From assembly GCF_002797685.1 (NCBI RefSeq), contig NZ_PGFH01000001.1, positions 1,736,001-1,800,000 on the forward strand: a DNA stretch of 64,000 nucleotides. The letters run 5' to 3'. The translations under genes and the position numbers were made by a program. The notes under the pieces are model-generated. The model saw only the letters and a program-made list of their open reading frames with translations. It was not told the DNA's origin and did not search any database. This stretch comes from Salinibacterium amurskyense (GTDB lineage Bacteria; Actinomycetota; Actinomycetes; Actinomycetales; Microbacteriaceae). Shown here piece after piece: positions 45,054 through 54,892 of this stretch (its first letter is position 1; every line of letters begins with the position of its first letter).

Positions 45054-46520
45054 ATGACACAATTCACAATGGATGACACAGACAGCGTCGCATCGAGCGT
45101 TTTCGCAGGGCTAGTTCCCGCGACATCCGCTCACATTGACGAACGCGCACGCCGCACGGCGCAGCAGCGAGCTCGAGTTAATCGCAGCGTCATGAACACC
45201 GTTCCGGTACTGCTCGTAGGTTCGCTCGCCGCAGCGACCTTCAATCTGACCGGGCCTGTTGAGCCAGTCAACGCCAAAACGCCCGACGATCCCCGGCTAT
45301 CCGCCGAACGCGCCAATAAACCCACCACCATCACAGCAAGCACGGTCAGTGAAGCCTCGGTGGCTGTCATCGGACCGGCTCCCGCGAGTTACCGCGTGGT
45401 CGAAGGTGACACGGTCAGTGACATTGCCTCTCGGTACGGGCTCTCGACGGCATCCGTACTCGCTCTTAATGGGCTGAGCTGGTCGTCAATGATCTTCCCC
45501 GGCCAAGAACTCAAGCTCACGAAAGAAACAGTGGAAACGCTGCCAAGCGTCAATCACGTCAAAACCACCAACGGGCAGTACACCATCGTTGCTGGCGACA
45601 CCGTGAGCGGCATCGCCAACAAGTTCGGTGTATCCACCATCTCCGTAATGTCAGCAAACGGCTTGGGCTGGTCAAGCATTATCTACCCCGGCCAGACCAT
45701 TATCATTCCCGGCAACCTGAGTTCACCCACTCAGGAAACCGAGGAGTACGACTTCACCCTCGACGAGGACTACGCCGACGATTCAGTTTCGTCAGAGGCA
45801 CCCTCCAGCGACGTCGTCGAAGACGATGTCGCTGTCGAAGCCCCCGTCGAAGAAGTCGTCGAGGCCCCCGCAGCCGTCGTCGAACCAGAGCCGGAACCTG
45901 CGCCGGTGCCGGAGCCCGTTTCTGTTTCGGGAACAACGTACCTCGTCGTATCGGGCGACACGATTTCAGCAATCGCTTCACGCGTCGGAGTCTCGACTCA
46001 AGCGCTTCTCGACGCTAACGGTCTCACCGCTTCGAGCATGATTTACATCGGCGACAAGCTCACGATTCCCTCGTCGAGCTCGGTTCCCGCTAGCAGCGGT
46101 GACAGTGTCACCTACTTGAATGCTGAAATGCGGGCGAACGCCGAAGTCATCATTCAGGTGGGCCGCGACCTGGGAGTCTCGGATTACGGCATCACGATCG
46201 CCCTCGCAACAGCGATGCAAGAGTCGAGCCTGCGCAATTTGAACTGGGGCGACCGCGACTCGGTCGGGCTCTTCCAGCAGCGGCCAAGCTCAGGGTGGGG
46301 CACGGTCAGCCAACTCACCACGCCCACACACGCAGCACGCCTGTTCTACGGCGGACCGAGCAACCCGAACAAGGGCATTACGCGCGGATTGCTTGATATC
46401 TCGGGCTGGCAAAACATGACTCTGACCCGCGCCGCACAGGCCGTGCAGATCTCCGGACACCCCGATGCGTACGCAAAGTGGGAAACATCCGCCCGTTCTT
46501 GGCTCCAACAGCTCGGCTAA
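45054..46520 (+). CDS. Three-LysM protein with C-terminal lysozyme-like domain
   Basis: A 488-residue envelope protein. After a 40-residue polar start there is one hydrophobic segment (about 45-63), so it is membrane-anchored or secreted. Three LysM domains follow at about residues 113-156, 176-219 and 296-339, each with the GDT(V/I)SxIAxxxGVS core and ending in a PGQ or GDK strand. An acidic Val/Glu/Pro linker (about 228-290) separates the second and third. The C-terminal domain (about 355-488) shows ALATAMQESSLRNLNWGDRDSVGLFQQRPS, like transglycosylase folds with a possible catalytic Glu in QES. It probably binds and may cut peptidoglycan. GGAAGAACGAC precedes the ATG. The gene sits between the Rv2175c-like gene and the kinase, where M. 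tuberculosis has nothing. Confidence 0.88.
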   Translation: MTQFTMDDTDSVASSVFAGLVPATSAHIDERARRTAQQRARVNRSVMNTVPVLLVGSLAAATFNLTGPVEPVNAKTPDDPRLSAERANKPTTITASTVSEASVAVIGPAPASYRVVEGDTVSDIASRYGLSTASVLALNGLSWSSMIFPGQELKLTKETVETLPSVNHVKTTNGQYTIVAGDTVSGIANKFGVSTISVMSANGLGWSSIIYPGQTIIIPGNLSSPTQETEEYDFTLDEDYADDSVSSEAPSSDVVEDDVAVEAPVEEVVEAPAAVVEPEPEPAPVPEPVSVSGTTYLVVSGDTISAIASRVGVSTQALLDANGLTASSMIYIGDKLTIPSSSSVPASSGDSVTYLNAEMRANAEVIIQVGRDLGVSDYGITIALATAMQESSLRNLNWGDRDSVGLFQQRPSSGWGTVSQLTTPTHAARLFYGGPSNPNKGITRGLLDISGWQNMTLTRAAQAVQISGHPDAYAKWETSARSWLQQLG

Positions 46521-46566
46521 CCGGCAGAACAGCCGTGTCTAGCGGCACTCTCGAAGCTCAGAACTT

Positions 46567-46572
46567 TAGACT
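46567..46572 (+). promoter_or_regulatory. Candidate -10 (TAGACT) for leaderless kinase gene
   Basis: TAGACT is followed by 6 bases and the GTG at 46579. No ribosome-binding site is present. The 58-base gap after the LysM gene could hold a separate promoter. Confidence 0.45.
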
Positions 46573-46578
46573 CTCAGA

Positions 46579-48552
46579 GTGAATGCGAACTCTACTGATC
46601 CGATGATCGGCCGTCTGCTCGACGGCCGCTATCAGATTCGTTCGCGGATCGCCCGTGGCGGTATGGCTACCGTCTACCTGGCAACCGACCTGCGCCTTGA
46701 GCGCAAGGTTGCCATCAAGGTGATGCATGGCCACCTTGCCGACGACAGCAAGTTCAAAGAACGTTTCGTTCAAGAAGCACGTTCCTCCGCTCGCCTCGCC
46801 CACCCCAACGTGGTGAATGTCTTCGACCAGGGTCAAGACAGCGACATGGCGTACCTCGTCATGGAGTACTTGCCCGGCATCACGCTGCGCGACCTCTTGC
46901 AAGAGCACCGCATCCTGACAACCGAGCAAACGCTCGACATCATGGAAGCCGTACTCGCCGGTCTTGCCGCGGCTCACAAAGCGGGAATCGTCCACCGCGA
47001 CCTCAAGCCGGAAAACGTTCTCCTCGCCGATGACGGGCGTATCAAGATCGGTGACTTCGGCCTCGCCCGCGCGGCCAGCGCCAACACGGCCACCGGCGCA
47101 GCACTTCTCGGCACCATTGCTTATCTCTCCCCCGAACTCGTCACGCGGGGTCTGGCTGATACCCGCAGCGACATCTACGCCGTTGGCATCATGATGTACG
47201 AAATGCTTGTCGGCGAGCAGCCCTTCAAGGGCGAGCAGCCCATGCAGATCGCCTATCAGCACGCCAACGAAGTGGTGCCCAGCCCCAGTGCAGCCAACCA
47301 CCTCGTTCCTGCTGAGCTTGACGACCTTGTTCTCTGGGCGACTGCGCGGGAACCGGATGACCGCCCCAAGGACGCTCGCGCCCTTCTCGACCAGCTTTAC
47401 CAAACGCACAGCTCGCTCATGACGGCGCTGCCGCCGACGGCATCCACTGCGGTGCAGCGCACGATGGTCTTGCCGAGCGCTCCCGCTGCCGAGCCGCAAA
47501 ACTCCACCGCGGACACTCAAGTGTTCGGCGCCGAGCTTCAGCAAGTGGCAGCTCCCGCTCCCACTCAGGTTTCGGAGAACACCACGACGCTCTCAACACG
47601 CGCCACCAAGCGCAAGTCGCGCGGCTGGTGGCTCGTCGTTTTGATCGTGCTGCTCGTCGGCGGTGCTGCCGGCGCAGGCTGGTACTTCGGCGCCGGCCCC
47701 GGCTCTCAAGTCACCATTCCCGAAAGCATCAAGAGCGCGACTCCCGCCGAAGCTCAAGCCATGCTCGAAGAGCTCGGACTCGTGGTTAGCGACGAGCTGG
47801 GCGAAACCTACGACCCTGTCGTAGCCGTTGATCTTGTCGCCAACGCCACTCCCGAAATCGGCACCGCCGTGCCTAACGGGTCGACCGTTCAACTTCTGAT
47901 CTCGCAAGGACCACGCCCGATTGCTGTCCCTGACTTTCTCGGGATGACAGAGGAAGAAGCGCGCACCGCCATAAGCGAGGCGCCCTTCACCCTTGTGGAG
48001 CCGACCGTTAAACAGTTCGACGGAGACATCGCTGCCGGCCTCGTTGTCGACGTTCTCGGTGCTGACGGGGCTTCTATCGTGGGTGCCGAAACGTACGGTG
48101 AGCTTCAAGACGTGAGCCTCATTGTCTCAGCTGGCGCCCTCCCCGACGTGAGCTGTTCAACTGTCGATGAAGCGACACAAATTCTGGCGGGAGTGGGGCT
48201 CAACGCTCAGCTCGGCATCGAGGTGTTCAGCGATTGCGCCGAAGGCAGCGTTGTGACGATCGATTCGGAAAAGAACGCCGACGGAGTTGCTCGCACATTC
48301 CGCGAAGGCGACACCGTGACACTCATCACGTCCCGCGGTCCTGACCTTGTTCAGGTACCGGATGTGTCAGGCGAGACCATCAACGGCGCGATTTCGGAAC
48401 TCGAATCTCTCGACTTTGTCGTCAACGTCGAAACTGATCTACCCCAGGGATTCTGGGGATCAGGCCTCGCCATCGTCTCAGGCACTGACCCGGCGGCAGG
48501 TGAAGCTATCAAACGCGGCTCCGAGGTCACGATTTTCGGGCCTCAGATCTAG
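46579..48552 (+). CDS. pknL: PASTA-domain serine/threonine protein kinase (PknL-like)
   Basis: A 657-residue receptor-type kinase. The kinase domain (about residues 16-275) has the Gly-rich loop IARGGMATVY, K47 in VAIKVMHG, HRDLKPEN with catalytic D141, and DFG with D159; the APE motif is SPE. After a linker (about 280-348) comes one transmembrane helix (about 349-371) and four extracellular PASTA domains (about 375-657), the third with a Cys pair. PASTA domains bind muropeptides or lipid II. Synteny with Rv2175c and aroG points to PknL; M. tuberculosis PknL lacks PASTA, while corynebacterial PknL has them. Likely substrates include the Rv2175c-like protein and GarA, by analogy. Confidence 0.92.
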   Translation: MNANSTDPMIGRLLDGRYQIRSRIARGGMATVYLATDLRLERKVAIKVMHGHLADDSKFKERFVQEARSSARLAHPNVVNVFDQGQDSDMAYLVMEYLPGITLRDLLQEHRILTTEQTLDIMEAVLAGLAAAHKAGIVHRDLKPENVLLADDGRIKIGDFGLARAASANTATGAALLGTIAYLSPELVTRGLADTRSDIYAVGIMMYEMLVGEQPFKGEQPMQIAYQHANEVVPSPSAANHLVPAELDDLVLWATAREPDDRPKDARALLDQLYQTHSSLMTALPPTASTAVQRTMVLPSAPAAEPQNSTADTQVFGAELQQVAAPAPTQVSENTTTLSTRATKRKSRGWWLVVLIVLLVGGAAGAGWYFGAGPGSQVTIPESIKSATPAEAQAMLEELGLVVSDELGETYDPVVAVDLVANATPEIGTAVPNGSTVQLLISQGPRPIAVPDFLGMTEEEARTAISEAPFTLVEPTVKQFDGDIAAGLVVDVLGADGASIVGAETYGELQDVSLIVSAGALPDVSCSTVDEATQILAGVGLNAQLGIEVFSDCAEGSVVTIDSEKNADGVARTFREGDTVTLITSRGPDLVQVPDVSGETINGAISELESLDFVVNVETDLPQGFWGSGLAIVSGTDPAAGEAIKRGSEVTIFGPQI

Positions 48553-48608
48553 CGAGGTTCTTCCTGCCCCGGGCTTGTGTGAATCTCGCTCGCTGCGGCG
48601 CCTTCGCA

Positions 48609-48632
48609 CTGTTCACGTGGTGCTGTTCACGT
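48609..48632. repeat. Direct repeat of CTGTTCACGT
   Basis: Two identical 10-base copies at 48609-48618 and 48623-48632 are separated by 4 bases, in the gap after the kinase gene. No role is evident. Confidence 0.6.
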
Positions 48633-48687
48633 CGCCCTCGGGCTAACTCCTGCGAAACAGGCTGACGTCTGTGCCGGATCAGTACAC

Positions 48688-48738
48688 AAAAACGCCCGCC
48701 ACCCGCGCACTTTTCAGTGCGTCGCGGTGACGGGCGTT
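48688..48738 (-). terminator. Terminator between the kinase gene and aroG
   Basis: AACGCCCG (48691-48698) pairs with CGGGCGTT (48731-48738), with further pairing inward to a CAC/GTG-closed loop of TTTTCA. On the minus strand a run of T follows, so it ends aroG; the + side has TTTGTTGTTG, so it may also serve the kinase gene. Confidence 0.85.
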
Positions 48739-48746
48739 TGTTGTTG

Positions 48747-50117
48747 TTAGAAAGCGCGAAGCTCTTCAGCTACCAAGAACGCAAGTTCGAGGGACTGCAT
48801 GTGGTTGAGTCGAGGATCGCAGAGCGACTCGTACCGTGTTGCGAGAGTCGCTTCGTCGATTTGCTCCGAGCCGCCCAAGCACTCCGTGACGTCGTCGCCG
48901 GTGAGCTCGATGTGGATGCCGCCAGGGTAGGTTCCTGCAGCGCGGTGCGCCTCGAAGAATCCCTTGACCTCATCGACAACGTCGTCGAAACGACGCGTCT
49001 TGTAGCCGGTGGGCGTGGTGAGACCGTTCCCGTGCATCGGGTCGGTGACCCAGAGCGGCGTAGCATCCATGCTCTTGATGGCCTCGAGTAGGGGCGGAAG
49101 CGCGTCGCGAACCTTTCCAGCACCCATGCGGGTGATGAAGGTGAGTCGGCCGGGCTCGCGCTCGGGGTCGAGCTTGTCGATGAGCTGCTTCATCGTTTCG
49201 GGCGTCGTGGTCGGACCGAGCTTGACGCCGATCGGGTTGCGCAGTCGCGAGAAGTAATCGATGTGAGCGCCGTCAAGATCGCGGGTGCGCTCACCGATCC
49301 ATAAGAAGTGGGCACTCGTGTTGTACGGGGTGCCGGTGCGCGAGTCGATGCGCGTCATGGGGCGCTCGTAGTCCATGAGCAAGCCTTCGTGGCTGGCGTA
49401 AAACTCAGTGCGCTTGAGCTCGTCGAAGTCGGCGCCTGCCGCCTCCATAAAGCGCACGGCCTTATCGATTTCCTTGGCGAGGCTTTCGTACTGGCGGTTC
49501 GCCGGGTTGGCAGCGAAGCCCTTGTTCCACGAGTGAACCTGGCGCAGGTCAGCAAAGCCGCCCTGAGTGAAGGCCCGAATGAGGTTGAGCGTCGAGGCAG
49601 CCGTGTGGTAGCCCTCGACGAGACGCGCGGGGTCGGCCGTGCGGGATTCGGGAGTGAAGTCAAAGCCGTTGACAATGTCGCCACGGTACGCGGGCAGCGT
49701 GACGTCGCCACGTGTCTCTGAGTCGCTTGAGCGCGGCTTGGCGAACTGGCCAGCCATGCGCCCCATCTTGACGATGGGCTTCGATGCGCCATAAGTGAGC
49801 ACGACGGCCATCTGCAGAATGGTCTTGACGCGATCGCTGATCTGCTGAGCAGTCGCGCCGGCAAACGTTTCGGCACAGTCACCACCCTGCAGCAAGAAAG
49901 CGTCGCCCTGAGCAGCACGCGCGAGGCGTGTGCGGAGACGATCTACTTCGCCCGCGAAGACGAGAGGCGGCAGCGAGGCAATCTTGCTGGATGCTTCGCC
50001 AACGGCGTCGGCATCCGGCCACTGCGGCTGCTGCTTGATGGGGAGAGTGCGCCAGTTGTCTAGACCGGCAATCACGGCGGGATCAGCGAGCACGACTGGT
50101 TCTGACGGGTCGACCAC
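48747..50117 (-). CDS. aroG: Class II DAHP synthase
   Basis: A 456-residue class II 3-deoxy-D-arabino-heptulosonate 7-phosphate synthase, the first enzyme of the shikimate pathway. GDAFLLQGGDCAETFAGATA with the metal Cys, MGRMAGQFAKPRS, NRQYESLAKEIDKAV, FLWIGERTRDLDGAHIDYFS, GVKLGPTTTPETM and GTYPGGIHIELTGDDVTECLGG are the family stretches (48880-49870). The mycobacterial enzyme is feedback-inhibited by aromatic amino acids and forms a complex with chorismate mutase; no mutase gene is here. The start is GTG with AAGGAA 7 bases upstream. A weak hairpin (TGGGT-N5-ACCCA) lies in the 139-base leader. Confidence 0.96.
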   Translation of the reverse strand: MVDPSEPVVLADPAVIAGLDNWRTLPIKQQPQWPDADAVGEASSKIASLPPLVFAGEVDRLRTRLARAAQGDAFLLQGGDCAETFAGATAQQISDRVKTILQMAVVLTYGASKPIVKMGRMAGQFAKPRSSDSETRGDVTLPAYRGDIVNGFDFTPESRTADPARLVEGYHTAASTLNLIRAFTQGGFADLRQVHSWNKGFAANPANRQYESLAKEIDKAVRFMEAAGADFDELKRTEFYASHEGLLMDYERPMTRIDSRTGTPYNTSAHFLWIGERTRDLDGAHIDYFSRLRNPIGVKLGPTTTPETMKQLIDKLDPEREPGRLTFITRMGAGKVRDALPPLLEAIKSMDATPLWVTDPMHGNGLTTPTGYKTRRFDDVVDEVKGFFEAHRAAGTYPGGIHIELTGDDVTECLGGSEQIDEATLATRYESLCDPRLNHMQSLELAFLVAEELRAF

Positions 50118-50256
50118 GAGGAGTTTCCTTCATACATTTACTACGAGAATGACTGGGTTTGTGACCCACTAAGAGCCTACGGCACCGCACGGCGCTCAAT
50201 GTCACCGTTACGAGGCTGTAAGGAGAGAGTTGCACGCCTTCTGGGCGGCGAAGAAG

Positions 50257-50943
50257 CTAGCGACGAGCTGCGCTGCGATCCTTGACGGAAGTGGCATACA
50301 CATCGACGTACTCTTGCCCGCTAATGCGGTTGAGCTCGTACATGATCTCGTCGGTGATCGAGCGAAGGATGAACCGGTCGCCCTCCATGCCTTCAAAACG
50401 GCTGAAGTCGAGCGGTTCGCCGAAAACGATGCCGATGCGTCCCATGCGAGGAATCTTGGTTCCAATAGGCATGACTTTTTCGGTGTCAATCATCGCTACT
50501 GGAACGACCGGCACGTGACCCTCAAGAATCATGCGCGCCACGCCCGTGCGGCCGCGATACATTTTTCCGTCGGGGCTACGGGTGCCCTCGGGATAGATAC
50601 CGAGAACTTCTCCGCGAGCGAGAACAGCGAGCCCAGTGTTCAAGGAAGCCTCGGAGGCTTTGCCACCGGAGCGGTCGATCGGGAGCATGCCCGTGCCGTT
50701 GAAGAACGCACGCGAGAGGAAGCCCTTAATACCTTTGCCGGTGAAGTAGTCGCTCTTAGCAAGGAAGAAAATGCGACGATCCATCACGAGCGGCAAGAAG
50801 ACTGAGTCAATGAAAGACAAGTGATTGCTTGCCAAGATCACTCCGCCTTTACGCGGAATATTCTCCAAACCGGATACCCACGGACGGAAGACGGTCTTCA
50901 AGATGGGACCGGCAACCAGATTCTTCATAAACCAATAGAACAT
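50257..50943 (-). CDS. plsC: 1-acyl-sn-glycerol-3-phosphate acyltransferase
   Basis: A 228-residue PlsC-type acyltransferase. The ATG at 50943 with GAGG upstream is used; a longer frame lacks such support. The HX4D motif is NHLSFID near residue 43, followed by FFLAKSDYF, GTGMLPIDRSGGKAS and the EGTRSPDGKMYRGRTG phosphate-binding motif. It makes phosphatidic acid from lysophosphatidic acid, at the cytoplasmic membrane face, although substrate choice may vary. It matches Rv2182c in the same mycobacterial gene order. It is divergent from fadD. Confidence 0.9.
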   Translation of the reverse strand: MFYWFMKNLVAGPILKTVFRPWVSGLENIPRKGGVILASNHLSFIDSVFLPLVMDRRIFFLAKSDYFTGKGIKGFLSRAFFNGTGMLPIDRSGGKASEASLNTGLAVLARGEVLGIYPEGTRSPDGKMYRGRTGVARMILEGHVPVVPVAMIDTEKVMPIGTKIPRMGRIGIVFGEPLDFSRFEGMEGDRFILRSITDEIMYELNRISGQEYVDVYATSVKDRSAARR

Positions 50944-51105
50944 GGCACCTCTTCTCCTCGTCGCGGGACTACCCACTCTACCGTCCGGCGCCGCGCACCC
51001 CACAAACGGGTGCAAATATTCTCATGCGCCAATTCGCACGTGGTTTGTGCCCCCTCACCTAGCTAGAGTGGAGTAGACCACCTAACCGGTGCCAAAGGAG
51101 TTGCC

Positions 51106-52929
51106 GTGAAACAGTTTGATGTAACAGCCCTAGTTGAGGCTGACCCGGAAGCAAACGCTACCGATCTCTTGATAGATCGCGTTGCGGCTACACCCAATAA
51201 CGCGTTGTTCTCGCTCCCTACAGCCAATGGAGGCTGGAGCGATGTGACGTCGACCGAGTTCCTTACCCAAGTCAAGGCTCTCGCCAAGGGCCTTGTTGCT
51301 GCAGGCATTGAGCCCGGCGACAAAATTGGTCTTATGTGCAAGACCCGTTACGAGTGGACTCTGATCGACTTCGCGACGTGGTTTGCGGGAGCAGTACTCG
51401 TACCGATCTACGAGACAAGTTCGCCCAGCCAAATCCACTGGAACATTACGGATTCAGGCGCGACGGCAATGATCACCGAAACGCCGGATCACTTCGCTCG
51501 CTTCGACGAAATTCGCGCTGATGTCCCCGCCATCACCAATGTGTGGCAGATCGACCTTGGCGACCTCGACAAACTTGCTAAGTCGGGTTCCGTGGTCACC
51601 GACGAAGAGATCGAACGTCGCCGCAACATTGCCAAGGGATCGGACCTTGCGACCCTGATCTACACGTCAGGGACCACAGGAAAGCCCAAGGGTTGCGTCA
51701 TTACCCACTCGAACTTTGTCGAGTTGTGCCGCAACTCGCAGAAGGCGATCCCCGAGGTTGTCAATCCCGATTCGAGCACGCTGCTGTTCATCACGACAGC
51801 GCACATCTTTGCTCGCTTTATCTCGATCCTCTGCATCCACGGTGGAGTGAAGGTCGGCCACCAGCCCGACACCAAGCTCCTGCTGCCGTCGATGGCGTCG
51901 TTCAAGCCGACCTTCCTCCTAGCAGTGCCACGCGTCTTCGAGAAGGTCTATAACTCGTCGGAGCAGAAGGCCGAAGCCGGCGGCAAGGGCAAGATTTTCC
52001 GCAAGGCTGCCGAAGTCGCTATCGCGCACTCCAAAGCGATCGATGCCGGTCACGTACCGCTGGGTCTCAAGATCCAGTTCGCGGTTTTCGATCGCCTCGT
52101 GCTCTCGAAGATCCGTGCTGCACTCGGTGGACGTGTCAAATACGCCGTTTCAGGTTCTGCACCTCTCGGCCTTCGCCTGGGACACTTCTACCGCAGCCTT
52201 GGACTGACCATTCTTGAGGGCTACGGTCTCACCGAGACCACCGCTCCCATCTCGGTTAACAAGCCGTCGAACTTCAAAATTGGCAAGGTCGGTCCCCCGC
52301 TTCCCGGAGTATCGGTCCGCATCGCTGACGATGGCGAGATTCAGGCCAAGGGCGTCTGCGTGTTCGACGGCTACTGGAACAACCAAGCTGCCACTGACGA
52401 AGTGTTTGAAGACGGCTGGTTCAAGACCGGCGACATCGGACAAATCGATGAAGAGGGCTACCTCGAAATCACCGGCCGCAAGAAGGAAATCATCGTGACC
52501 GCCGGAGGCAAGAACGTTGCCCCCGCCGCTCTCGAAGACCCGATTCGCGCTAACCCGATCATCGGACAGGTTGTCGTCGTCGGAGAACAGCGACCGTTCA
52601 TCTCGGCTCTCGTAACCCTCGATGAAGAAATGCTTCCGACCTGGCTTGGCAACAATGGACTTGACGCCACGTGGACTGTAGAACAGGCAGCAGCCCACCC
52701 GGCAGTGCTCGCCGAGGTTCAGAAGGCGATCGACGTTGGAAACTCCCGAGTCTCCCGCGCCGAATCGATTCGCAAGTTCCACATTCTGGACGCCGACCTG
52801 ACTGAGGCGAGTGGTCACCTGACCCCGAAGCTCAGCATCAAACGAAACGTTATCTTGGCTGACTTTGCCGATGTCATCGACGGGCTCTACTCGAACTCGC
52901 CGGCGACCGAGGGAATCTCTCTCAAGTAG
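51106..52929 (+). CDS. fadD: Long-chain acyl-CoA synthetase (FadD15-like)
   Basis: A 607-residue AMP-forming ligase that activates long-chain fatty acids as CoA thioesters. The phosphate-binding loop is LIYTSGTTGKPKGCV near residue 184. AVSGSAPLGLRLGHFYRSLG, ILEGYGLTETTAPI, the ATP-binding WFKTGDIGQIDEEGYLEITGRKKE region and the C-terminal lysine area are conserved. The long-form layout matches FadD15 (Rv2187). AAAGGAG lies 6 bases before the GTG start. It ends in a clear terminator shared with def. Together with plsC it suggests a fatty acid recycling and phospholipid role. Confidence 0.93.
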   Translation: MKQFDVTALVEADPEANATDLLIDRVAATPNNALFSLPTANGGWSDVTSTEFLTQVKALAKGLVAAGIEPGDKIGLMCKTRYEWTLIDFATWFAGAVLVPIYETSSPSQIHWNITDSGATAMITETPDHFARFDEIRADVPAITNVWQIDLGDLDKLAKSGSVVTDEEIERRRNIAKGSDLATLIYTSGTTGKPKGCVITHSNFVELCRNSQKAIPEVVNPDSSTLLFITTAHIFARFISILCIHGGVKVGHQPDTKLLLPSMASFKPTFLLAVPRVFEKVYNSSEQKAEAGGKGKIFRKAAEVAIAHSKAIDAGHVPLGLKIQFAVFDRLVLSKIRAALGGRVKYAVSGSAPLGLRLGHFYRSLGLTILEGYGLTETTAPISVNKPSNFKIGKVGPPLPGVSVRIADDGEIQAKGVCVFDGYWNNQAATDEVFEDGWFKTGDIGQIDEEGYLEITGRKKEIIVTAGGKNVAPAALEDPIRANPIIGQVVVVGEQRPFISALVTLDEEMLPTWLGNNGLDATWTVEQAAAHPAVLAEVQKAIDVGNSRVSRAESIRKFHILDADLTEASGHLTPKLSIKRNVILADFADVIDGLYSNSPATEGISLK

Positions 52930-52941
52930 CTTCAACCGCAG

Positions 52942-52975
52942 AAAACCCCCGTCGCGCCTGCGTGACGGGGGTTTT
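52942..52975. terminator. Bidirectional terminator between fadD and def
   Basis: AAAACCCCCGTC (52942-52953) and GACGGGGGTTTT (52964-52975) form a perfect 12-bp stem, with T-rich ends on both strands. Confidence 0.9.
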
Positions 52976-53022
52976 CTTGTTAATGCGTCTGGTCGCTGTC
53001 AACACCGCGAGATCACTGACCG

Positions 53023-53514
53023 TTAGTACCAGGGTGCCTTACGAATCTCGCGCATCGCTTCACGCTTGGTCTCAGCCTCGAGGCCCTCGATGTAAAGGTG
53101 TCCGTCGAGGTGATCCGTCTCGTGCTGAAGTGCCTGAGCCATCAGGCCATCACCGCTGAGCTCTACAGGGTCCCCCGCGAGGTTCACGCCCGTAACGCGT
53201 GCGAACGGGTAGCGACGGCGTAGAAAATAGAAGCCGGGCACCGAGAGACACCCCTCATCGACGAGCTCCGGCTCCCCCGAAACTTCCGCAAGCACCGGAT
53301 TGATGATGTAGCCGATGTCTCCATCGATGTTGTAGCTAAATGCTCGAAGGCCAACCCCAATTTGATTGGCAGCAAGCCCCGCTCGACCCGGCAGTTTCAC
53401 CGTTTCGATGAGGTCTTCTACGAGCGCCGCGGCGCGCGGGTCTCCGATAGTGATCGGATCGCACGCCGAGCGAAGAACAGGGTCGCCAAAAAGACGGATC
53501 TCACGAACAGCCAT
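53023..53514 (-). CDS. def: Peptide deformylase
   Basis: A 163-residue metalloenzyme removing formyl groups from new proteins. All three motifs are present: GLAANQIGV (GxGLAAxQ type), [11 protein letters not shown] (metal Cys), and [14 protein letters not shown] (HExxH metal site). The ATG at 53514 starts at [14 protein letters not shown], the usual N-terminus. It follows the ParA-like gene by 4 bases, so they are one transcription unit and may be coupled. The C-terminal tail ([14 protein letters not shown]) is typical of actinobacterial Def. Confidence 0.96.
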   Translation of the reverse strand: MAVREIRLFGDPVLRSACDPITIGDPRAAALVEDLIETVKLPGRAGLAANQIGVGLRAFSYNIDGDIGYIINPVLAEVSGEPELVDEGCLSVPGFYFLRRRYPFARVTGVNLAGDPVELSGDGLMAQALQHETDHLDGHLYIEGLEAETKREAMREIRKAPWY

Positions 53515-53518
53515 GGTG

Positions 53519-54841
53519 TCAGTTGACCCGAACCGCAGGAAGGCCGTCCATGACGACGGCGGCAAGCTCCGTGGCCGCAGCCTTTGTCAGCTTGTTGAGG
53601 TCGCGGTAGTGCACAACCGAGCCGGTAGCCAAACTGGGGTCGTAAGGAACGCGTACGATTTCGCGAACACGCGACTTGAAGTGCGCCTCAATCTCCTCGA
53701 GCTTGACCAAGTTAGTGCCCTGCGTGGCGGTGTTGATCGCAACGACGGCATTCTTGACGAGGTCTTCATGACCATTGGATTCAAGCCAAGTGAGAGTTTC
53801 GGAGGCGAGGCGAGCTTCGTCGACGCTGCCGCCAGAAACGATGACGATCGAATCTGCGCGCTGCAACGTTGCCCGCATGACCGAGTGCACAATTCCTGTT
53901 CCACAGTCAGTGATCGCAACCGAGTAGAACCGCTCAGCCATATCGGCAACGACGTTGTAGTCGTCTTCGTCGAACGCTTCGGAAACATGAGGGTCGGTGT
54001 CGGACGCCAACACATCGAGACGTGTCTCGTCACGAGACACGACCGTCTGGAACTCGCTAAAGGTGTGCAGTGATTCAGCACGCATGACGACGTCGCGCAC
54101 GGTGGCACGCGTCTGCTTGTCGATTCGCTCTGCGAGGGTGCCGCGGTCGGGATTAGCGTCGATCGCAATGATGCGGTCTTCGCGAGTGTCGGCCAGCGCC
54201 ATCCCCAGCAGTGCAGTGATGGTGGTCTTGCCCACTCCACCCTTGCGGGTCAGAACCGGAACGAATCGCGTGCCGCCCACAAACGTCTTGGTAACTCGAG
54301 CTTCAAGCGCCTTGCGCTCACGCACACGGTAGGAGTCCCCCAGATTGACCAGGTGGAACGTCGCCGCGTAGACGAGCTCTTGCAGGAACCCCTCTGGTGC
54401 CGGCTGGCGGTTCTTCTTGCCCTGATTGATCAAGCGCTCCGCCGTGAGCATCGTCGCCGTCTCGGGCGTCGTGCGTACTTCGGTGCGCTGACGGCCACGA
54501 CGAGTCGTCGGGCGGTCTGCCGGAGGAAGCTCCGGAATCACAGCAGCCTCGGGTACCGACTCCGGCGGAATCGTTACAACGGACTCCGGCGCAAACGCGA
54601 CGGTAGTCGTTGCCATCGCTGCAGGGTCAACGTGATGGGCCGTAACGGCAACATCATCGATGGCCACAGCGGCCTCATGCTCAGGTGTCTCGCGAACGGC
54701 GACAGGCAGCGACAGCGTGAAGGTCACGCTGTCAGAGCTCGGCACCTGCTCAACCGTTGAGTCTTTCGTGTCGTGATCGGTCGACGAATCTTGCTCGTCG
54801 ACGGACGACTGCACATCAGGTTCATTGCGCTTTGTAGTCAC
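53519..54841 (-). CDS. ParA/MinD-like ATPase with long disordered N-terminus
   Basis: A 440-residue protein. The GTG at 54841 has GGAGGGG 8 bases upstream. The first 110 residues are acidic and Val/Pro/Thr rich with no structure visible, then a basic [12 protein letters not shown] segment and a helical region. The ATPase domain occupies about residues 190-435, with the deviant Walker [12 protein letters not shown] near 193-203 and switch residues in [14 protein letters not shown] and [10 protein letters not shown]. It belongs to the MinD/ParA superfamily and resembles actinobacterial orphan ATPases related to septum-site or ESX-type proteins. No parB or minC is adjacent. Its cargo is unknown. 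It is 4 bases before def. Confidence 0.85.
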   Translation of the reverse strand: MTTKRNEPDVQSSVDEQDSSTDHDTKDSTVEQVPSSDSVTFTLSLPVAVRETPEHEAAVAIDDVAVTAHHVDPAAMATTTVAFAPESVVTIPPESVPEAAVIPELPPADRPTTRRGRQRTEVRTTPETATMLTAERLINQGKKNRQPAPEGFLQELVYAATFHLVNLGDSYRVRERKALEARVTKTFVGGTRFVPVLTRKGGVGKTTITALLGMALADTREDRIIAIDANPDRGTLAERIDKQTRATVRDVVMRAESLHTFSEFQTVVSRDETRLDVLASDTDPHVSEAFDEDDYNVVADMAERFYSVAITDCGTGIVHSVMRATLQRADSIVIVSGGSVDEARLASETLTWLESNGHEDLVKNAVVAINTATQGTNLVKLEEIEAHFKSRVREIVRVPYDPSLATGSVVHYRDLNKLTKAAATELAAVVMDGLPAVRVN

Positions 54842-54892
54842 GTGTCGATCCCCTCCAGAAAGCAAACACACCACTTTACCGCGTTAACGAGC

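Noticed and set aside
46558-47544. Long open frame opposite the kinase gene
   Set aside because: The kinase frame shows all catalytic motifs; the antisense frame has none and lacks a start signal.
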